64,000 bases of DNA. Origin: Hippophae tibetana (taxonomy: Eukaryota; Streptophyta; Magnoliopsida; Rosales; Elaeagnaceae). The DNA lies in assembly GCA_037013495.1 (NCBI GenBank), contig CM072803.1:51907627-51971626 (forward strand), read 5' to 3'. The translations under genes and the position numbers were made by a program. Position 1 is the stretch's first letter. Every line of letters starts with the position of its first letter. The notes beneath the pieces are model-generated. The model saw only the letters and a list, made by a program, of their open reading frames with translations. It made no database searches and was not told the DNA's origin. Shown here piece after piece: positions 63,465 to 64,000 of the stretch.

Positions 63465-64000
63465 ATAATTTCACTTAAATATATCATAATTATTAGGAAA
63501 TAAAACGCGTAGTATTTATTTCGCCAACTTTCTTTTATAATATAGATATGAGAAAATGATTATGTTTTATTTTCCCCTTATTGATTTTTCCTCATGATCT
63601 ATGATTATTTTCTTTCCTTTGTAAGTCCTAATTCCCCGCATAGGCAAATTCATGCAAATTATATTACCTCCCTTCAAAATGGAAAAAGTTGATGGATATA
63701 GGTTTTTTTAGACATCATTTGTAAACTTCTTGTTACCTAGCTAGAATAATTGCTATTATGGATGAGCGTAATATGTAGCATTATATTTCACTAACTCTTA
63801 CTCTTAGAATGGGTTTGAAACCTAGATTTCTAGGGAGAAAGAGACAACCAAAGGCAAATGCATTATGATCTTATCGAAAATAACTACAATAACTTATAAA
63901 TAAGTTAAGAATATTGATGTCAAAAATGAGTCGAAAATGAGAATTATTGATCTCTTATTTAGAATAATGAACAAAATTTCAAATTTACACAGTTTTGCAT
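63465..64000 (+). repeat. Partial last monomer (G, first of a fourth HOR copy)
   Basis: The first 536 bases of a G monomer are present, with CTAGCTAGAATAATTGC, GCAAATGCATTATG and TTACACAG, matching 50336, 54712 and 59088. The window ends about 11 bases before the monomer would. It is the expected first member of a fourth eight-monomer unit, so the higher-order array continues to the right. Confidence 0.92.

Larger units (their letters stand above)
1..64000 (+). repeat. Satellite DNA array, ~547-bp monomer, 117 copies
   Basis: The anchor at base 1 recurs at 548, 1095, 1642, 2189, 2736, 3283, 3829, 4376 and so on to 63465, always in the same orientation. This gives 116 complete monomers and one partial. 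Spacings are 546, 547 or 548 bp. No unrelated sequence separates copies, and both ends of the window lie inside the array. G+C of the first monomer is about 28%. All frames are broken by stops within every monomer, so the array is non-coding. Arrays of this size with higher-order structure are typical of eukaryotic centromeric, pericentromeric or subtelomeric heterochromatin; which of these applies cannot be told from the window. I do not recognise the monomer as a named satellite. Confidence 0.98.

Noticed and set aside
1-64000. CRISPR array or other prokaryotic repeat system.
   Set aside because: The repeats are about 547 bp and contiguous, with no unique spacers between short repeats. There are no genes of any kind.
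1-64000. Tandem transposon, LTR or retroelement remnants as the origin of the monomer.
   Set aside because: I saw no terminal repeats, target-site duplications, tRNA primer-binding site, polypurine tract with LTR ends, or coding remnants in either strand.
1-64000. Named plant satellites with monomers of about 500-550 bp as the identity of this repeat.
   Set aside because: Similar length alone is not evidence, and I cannot recall a sequence match with confidence. A search against a repeat database with the consensus would decide.

Overview
The whole 64,000-base window is one uninterrupted tandem satellite DNA array. A monomer of about 547 bp (about 28% G+C in the first copy, counted by hand) is repeated head to tail on the + strand. 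I find 116 complete copies plus a final 536-base partial copy, using the conserved anchor that begins at the first base of the window (A-T-A-A-T-T-T-C and its variants). Almost all monomers are 547 bp; a minority are 546 or 548 bp because of one-base indels. I saw no protein-coding gene, RNA gene, transposable element, inversion or unique-sequence spacer, and neither array edge is in the window.

Organism: this is eukaryotic heterochromatin of the centromeric, pericentromeric or subtelomeric type. A long AT-rich monomer organised into higher-order repeats, with many monomer differences of the CpG-to-TpG/CpA kind, fits a genome with cytosine methylation. A plant is my best guess, but the sequence does not settle it, and I do not recognise the satellite as a named family.

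I sorted the monomers by eye into subfamilies. The letters are mine. A: CCCCGCATAGG, GATATAGG or GATATATG, GAGCATAAT. B: GTAAAAATTTCAG, ATTGCTATTATGG, usually GGAAAAAAGTTG. C: CCTCATTG, TTACTAGCACAGG, TTTATAGCGAG. D: CTTGAAGATATATG, GTGGAGGAGCG. E: TAGACATGAG, CTCGATGATC, TTTCACACATC, CTCGTACTC; E' is a variant with GCTATAAAAATTGC. F: TTTCAATTAAAT, GCAATTGTGG, CTAAATCTTCC. G: GCAAATGCATTATG, CTAGCTAGAATAATTGC, ending TTACACAG; G' is its sister with TTCCTATGTAAG. X: TTTCGCGAAC, CCTAGGAAG.

Layout. 1-1641: D, C/B, C. 1642-4375: five A-, B- and F-like monomers with many private changes. 4376-6016: cassette E'-C/B-C. 6017-10940: a four-monomer A-D-C-B unit twice, plus one C. 10941-13675: A-D-(C/A)-D-C, with a crossover signature. 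13676-20242: mixed A, B, C and chimeras. 20243-31731: mixed F, E, A, B, with a near-perfect tandem trimer at 23526-26809. 31732-40489: A-B-C trimer higher-order repeat, with the first and last units extended by X-C. 40490-43224: A/F/E mixture. 43225-50335: two copies of the E'-C/B-C-A-F-E module. 50336-63464: three copies of a 4,376/4,377-bp eight-monomer higher-order repeat (G-G'-C-A-F-E-E-A), then the start of a fourth.

The pieces do not work together as genes. They record array evolution: local amplification of multi-monomer units, unequal exchange producing hybrid monomers, and copying of blocks over distances of about 39 kb. Recurrent short dyads in each monomer are the only candidate functional elements. 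All similarity statements are by eye; no alignment was run.
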